From Streptomyces sp. NBC_01478 (GTDB lineage: Bacteria; Actinomycetota; Actinomycetes; Streptomycetales; Streptomycetaceae), in NCBI RefSeq assembly GCF_036227225.1, contig NZ_CP109444.1, positions 806,001 to 870,000 on the forward strand: a stretch of DNA of 64,000 bases. Reading direction: 5' to 3'. Both the position numbers and the translations under genes were made by a program. Shown piece after piece: positions 60,700 to 64,000 of this stretch. Every line of letters begins with the position of its first letter. The stretch's first letter is position 1. The notes under the pieces are model-generated. The model was not told the origin of the DNA. It was given only the letters and a program-made list of their open reading frames with translations, and searched no databases.

Positions 60700-63526
60700 A
60701 CGGTACCGCCGGACCCGCCGCCCGCGCCGCCGCACGGGGGGACATCGCCTCCAGGGCGGCACGGAGCGCGGCGCGTGAGGTGATGCCGAGCTTGGGGTAC
60801 AGCCGGTGCAGATGGGAGCCGACCGTGCGGTGGGAGAGGAACAGCCGCTCGCCGATCTGCCTGTTGGTCAGGCCCACGGCCGCCAGCTCGGCGATCTGCC
60901 GCTCCTGCACGGTCAGGGCCGCGGCCCGGGTGGCGGCTACGCCGGGGGTTGCGCCGGTGGCGACGACTCCGGTGGCGCGCAGTTCGTTGCGGGCCCGCTG
61001 TGCCATGGCCTGCGCGCCGAGCCGGTCGAAGGTCTCCAGGGCGGAGCTCAGATACCGGCGGGCGTGGTGGTCGCGGGCGCGGCGCAGCCACTGTCCGTAG
61101 GCGAGCTGGATGCGCGCGTGTTCCCACGGCCAGCGGGCCGCGTGGGGAAGGGAGAGGGCCGCTTCGAACAGCGGCCCGGCGGCGTTCTCGTCGGCGGCCA
61201 CCGCCTCGGCTCCGGCGCAGCCGAGCGCGGTGCGCGAGGAGATCCGGTGGATGCCCGCCGTCCGCGCGGCGACGACCTGGTCGCGGGCCTCGTCCGTGCG
61301 GCCGGTGCGGACCGACGCCTCGACCAGGTCCAGGACCAGCCATCGGCCCGGGATGCCCGCGCTCGGCGTGCCGGCCGGGTCGATCCGGCCCACTTGGACG
61401 TGGGCCTCCTCGTAGTCGCCCTGTCCCATGGCCGCGAGGTGGCGGGCCGACCGGGCGTAGGCCTCCGTCACCTCGATGCCGCGGGGCGCGGCCCAGGTGG
61501 TGGTCTCCTCGCTGCGGGTGCGGGCGAGGTCCGCGTCGCCGCGCAGCGCCGCGCCCGTCGCGAGCAGGGCGCGGATCTGCCGCTCCCAGAAGCGGTAGCC
61601 GTGGGCGGCCGCCAGGTCCAGCCCCTCCTGGGCCAGGCGCTCGGCCTCGTCCCACCGGCCGTGGGCGTAGGAGTCGTGGCAGAGCAGCAGCAGCGCGGGG
61701 ACGGCCATGGCGACGGCGCCGCCCTCGCGTTCGCGGTCGACCGTGCGGGAGACCAGGTACCGGTGGTCCGACAGGGCGTCCATCGCCACCGCCGCGAAGG
61801 CCAGGGGGATCAGTTCCCAGGGCGCCGGGTCGGCGGGCAGCGCCGCGAAGGCGTCGGCGAGGCCCTTGCGCAACGCGTCGGAGGCGTGTGCGGGGTCGGC
61901 GTACGCCTCGTAGCAGAGTCTGATCGGTGTCATCGCGGTCGGTTCGAACCGGTCCAGCGCGGTCCTGAGGAGCTGCCACGGCTCGGGGCCGAGGGTGTGG
62001 AGGCAGACGAGCAGCAGCGCGTACAGGATGCCGGCGTGGTCCCGGGCGTCGTCCGTGCCGGTGGCGGCGGTGTCGTCGAGGGCCCGGGCCAGCAGGCGGT
62101 GGGCGGCGTCGAGGTCGCCCTCGTCGTGGGTGAGGAGGTGGGCGGTGGTGGCGGCGACGAGGGCGGTCGGTGGGTCGGCGGCCCGTGCGGCGTCGGTCAA
62201 CAGCCCTGGTACGTCGTCGAGTTGGCCGGTGAAGGTCGCGAAGTAGGCGGCCTCGGCCAGGCGGCGGGAGCGGTCGGCCGGGTGCGGGCTGAGTTCGCCG
62301 GCCCGCTTGAGCGCGGCCACGGCGGCGGACGCGTTGCCGCGCCACCGCTCGGACCCGGCCGGTTCGTCGCCGCGCCGCCAGGCGGGCAGGGCCCCTTCGT
62401 CCAGGGCGCGGGCCAGTGTCTCGTCCGGTCCGGTCGTGGCCTCGGCGAGATGCCAGGCGCGGCGCTCGGGTGCGTCGGCCAGGGCGGCGGCCAGACAGTG
62501 GTGCGCGCGGCGGCGTTCGCCGGGGGTCGCCCGGTGGACGATCGCGGCACGGGTCAGCCGATGGCGGAAGGAGATACGGCCGACGGTCGAGTCGGCGTGG
62601 AGCAGCTCGGCCTCCCGTGCCGGCGCGAGGGCGTCGAGGGTGTCGCAGTCCCCCAGGGCCCTGCGGATCACGGCCGGGCCGATCTCGGCATCGAGGGCGG
62701 CCAGGAGGAGCGCCGTCCGGGTCGTCGCGGGCAGCCCTTCGACGGCGGAGGCGAAGGCCTCCTCCAGATGCCCGGACAGGGGCAGCAGCGGGGGGAGCGG
62801 GAGGTGGCCGGAGCGCTGCGGGCCGCTCAGCTCCGCCGGCAACTCCCGCAGCGCGAGCGGGTTTCCCGCAGCTTCGGCCAGCATCCGGCGCCGTACCGAG
62901 GGCCCCAGTCCGGGCCACCGGGCGTCCAGTAACTCGGCCGCCGCCCGCTCGGCCAACGGCCGGGTCTCCCGTACGGGTATGTCGAGTCGGTCGCAGAAGC
63001 TGTCGGCCCCGGTCCGTGCGGCGGCCAGGAAGACGATCGGGTGGTCGCCGATCCTGCGGACGACGAAACCCAGCGCGGTCGCACTGGCCGGGTCGGTCCA
63101 CGGCACATCGTCGGCGATCATCAACAGCGGCCGCTCGACGGTGACTTCGCCGAGCAGCGCGAGGACCGCGGTCGCCGCGGCCAGCGGGTCGGGCGACGGT
63201 CCGGGCGCGAGTCCGAAGATCCGGGCGACGACCTCACGGTGGTGGCCGGGAAGCAGCTCGGCGTGCCGTCGCAGCGGGTACAGCAGTTGGTGCAGCGCCG
63301 CGTAGGCCATCTCGGCCTCGAACTCCACGGCCACGGCCCGCAGTACCCGCGTTCCGGTCGCTGTGGCCCGTGCCGCGGCGGCGTCCAGCAGCGCGGTCTT
63401 GCCCGCCCCCGGGCCGCCGCGCAGCAGCAGGGCGGGCCGAACTCCGTCGTGCCTGGCCACCAGCGAGTCCAGCAGCCGCAACTCGGCCGCGCGACCGACC
63501 AGTTCCGCTCCAGGCCGTGAGGTCAC
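60683..63526 (-). CDS. LuxR-family regulator with AAA/MalT-like ATPase domain (LAL type)
   Basis: The product is 947 aa. Walker A LRGGPGAGKTALLDAAAARA is near residue 40, with Walker B PLLMIADDVPWTD. A long helical TPR-like middle follows, and the C-terminal LuxR helix-turn-helix is LTVQERQIAELAAVGLTNRQ then IGERLFLSHRTVGSHLHRLY. This is the large ATP-binding LuxR class common in Streptomyces, often pathway-specific activators. GTG 63526 is chosen from GGAGGGAAG upstream; the longer frame to 63652 lacks a site and reads into a leader. The target is unknown, though the PucR gene is immediately downstream. Confidence 0.93.
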   Translation of the reverse strand: MTSRPGAELVGRAAELRLLDSLVARHDGVRPALLLRGGPGAGKTALLDAAAARATATGTRVLRAVAVEFEAEMAYAALHQLLYPLRRHAELLPGHHREVVARIFGLAPGPSPDPLAAATAVLALLGEVTVERPLLMIADDVPWTDPASATALGFVVRRIGDHPIVFLAAARTGADSFCDRLDIPVRETRPLAERAAAELLDARWPGLGPSVRRRMLAEAAGNPLALRELPAELSGPQRSGHLPLPPLLPLSGHLEEAFASAVEGLPATTRTALLLAALDAEIGPAVIRRALGDCDTLDALAPAREAELLHADSTVGRISFRHRLTRAAIVHRATPGERRRAHHCLAAALADAPERRAWHLAEATTGPDETLARALDEGALPAWRRGDEPAGSERWRGNASAAVAALKRAGELSPHPADRSRRLAEAAYFATFTGQLDDVPGLLTDAARAADPPTALVAATTAHLLTHDEGDLDAAHRLLARALDDTAATGTDDARDHAGILYALLLVCLHTLGPEPWQLLRTALDRFEPTAMTPIRLCYEAYADPAHASDALRKGLADAFAALPADPAPWELIPLAFAAVAMDALSDHRYLVSRTVDREREGGAVAMAVPALLLLCHDSYAHGRWDEAERLAQEGLDLAAAHGYRFWERQIRALLATGAALRGDADLARTRSEETTTWAAPRGIEVTEAYARSARHLAAMGQGDYEEAHVQVGRIDPAGTPSAGIPGRWLVLDLVEASVRTGRTDEARDQVVAARTAGIHRISSRTALGCAGAEAVAADENAAGPLFEAALSLPHAARWPWEHARIQLAYGQWLRRARDHHARRYLSSALETFDRLGAQAMAQRARNELRATGVVATGATPGVAATRAAALTVQERQIAELAAVGLTNRQIGERLFLSHRTVGSHLHRLYPKLGITSRAALRAALEAMSPRAAARAAGPAVPWNEPL

Positions 63527-63707
63527 CGACTTCCCTCCGTCACGTCGCTTGCCCGAAGAACCATGTCGGGTCGGTGAGAGGGATCGGGCGTGCTGTCCCT
63601 CTCCGGCAAGATCGTCGCCGATCGAGGAGCGGTGGTCGATGTTCCCGGTCACAGCATTCGGCGCCGAGGACGGTGGCCGCCCACACCGCGCGCTACCGCC
63701 CGCCGAA

Positions 63708-63747
63708 GGGCAGCGGGCCGTGGGTGGTGTCCCACGACCCGCTGCCC
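63708..63747 (-). terminator. Long stem-loop, terminator of the gene at 63790
   Basis: Two 17-bp arms with one mismatch (GGGCAGCGGG... and CCCACGACCCGCTGCCC) surround a 6-base loop, 43 bp past the stop of the minus-strand gene. It separates that gene from the LuxR-type gene. The rest of 63527-63789 shows no gene. Confidence 0.75.
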
Positions 63748-63789
63748 CGGCCGGCCGCTCGCACCCGCGGACGCGTCGGAAGCCGACGG

Positions 63790-64000
63790 CTACTGCACGG
63801 CCTCGGCCGCTTCGTCCGCCTCCACCCTCGCCAGCACCGCGTCCAGCGTGGCGTACTCCGCCTCCTCCACGGCCGCGATGGCGAACCCGACGGCGTCGGC
63901 GGCGTAGTCCTCGGCGTCGTCGGCGGCGTGGCCCAGCCGCTTCACATCGCGCTCGGTCTTCCGTTCCTCCAGCTTCGCGCGGACCGAGCCCACGTGGTCC
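63790..64000 (-). CDS. Small helical Ala/Glu-rich protein, 5' end possibly outside window
   Basis: The visible frame encodes about 70 residues: VRAKLEERKTERDVKRLGHA, then ADDAEDYAADAVGFAIAAVE and EAEYATLDAVLARVEADEAA. It is strongly helical with a charged N-terminus and could form a coiled coil. A GTG at 63993 is a possible start, but the frame is open to the window edge. I recognise no function. Third-position GC bias and the terminator 43 bp downstream support it being real. Confidence 0.6.
   Translation of the reverse strand, partial: DHVGSVRAKLEERKTERDVKRLGHAADDAEDYAADAVGFAIAAVEEAEYATLDAVLARVEADEAAEAVQ

Noticed and set aside
60806..62932. 708-codon plus-strand frame inside the LuxR-type gene
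   Set aside because: It is antisense to the ATPase/TPR region, with no ribosome site and no recognisable domain.

Overview
The window is very GC-rich actinobacterial DNA, almost certainly Streptomyces. The third-codon GC bias is strong, GTG starts are frequent, and operons are tightly overlapped (ATGA/GTGA junctions). There is an AfsR/SARP regulator, many one-component regulators (TetR, GntR, IclR, Lrp, PucR, LuxR), a TTA leucine codon in a regulator, and an intergenic hairpin repeat I associate with Streptomyces. No tRNA, rRNA, CRISPR array, insertion sequence or phage gene was seen.

Layout. 1-3.8 kb: a truncated UvrA-like ATPase, a TetR regulator with a likely operator at 791-808, and a divergent flavin/iron-sulfur fusion oxidoreductase. 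4.0-26.7 kb: a large catabolic island. It holds a metallo-beta-lactamase-fold hydrolase; a peptide-type ABC importer interleaved with hydrolases; a cytidine-deaminase-like protein, a creatininase-family amidase and an aldehyde dehydrogenase; and an unusual fusion of a class V PLP enzyme to a sarcosine/N-methyltryptophan-oxidase-type flavoprotein. A GntR (FCD) regulator follows, then a second operon with a cyclase, a gamma-glutamyltransferase-like protein, a copper amine oxidase, a Rieske oxygenase with its reductase, and a glutamine-synthetase-like ligase. Three promoter regions in the island share a (TT)GGATCCA(A) dyad, so one GntR repressor probably controls all three units. The inventory suggests uptake and stepwise dismantling of an N-containing (probably N-alkylated or cyclic amide/amine) compound whose identity I cannot name. 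This is the best candidate here for an undescribed pathway.

26.7-36 kb: an Lrp regulator and MFS transporter, a large SARP regulator, an IclR regulator carrying a TTA codon, aminopeptidase N and a PucR-type regulator. 36.2-40 kb: an amino-acid ABC importer in one operon with a D-amino-acid-dehydrogenase-like flavoprotein. 40-42.9 kb: an MMPL exporter and a small membrane protein.

43-51.3 kb: a complete nitrilase-1 (Nit1C / MSMEG_0565-0572-like) cluster. It has the nitrogen-starvation proteins, a flavoprotein, an amidohydrolase, a radical SAM protein, a GNAT/AIR-synthase fusion, a nitrilase and a glycosyltransferase. A second nitrilase paralogue in it has lost the catalytic Glu and Cys, and looks like a pseudoenzyme. 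The genes overlap almost continuously and probably act as one pathway unit.

51.4-64 kb: mixed accessory genes. These are an acyl-CoA-dehydrogenase-like flavoprotein, a small P-loop kinase, an ADP-ribosylglycohydrolase-like protein, a DJ-1/PfpI protein, an apparently frameshifted membrane protein, a stand-alone condensation-domain protein, a nitrobindin-like protein, a secreted phospholipase-D-like protein, PucR and LuxR/AAA regulators, and the end of a small helical protein.
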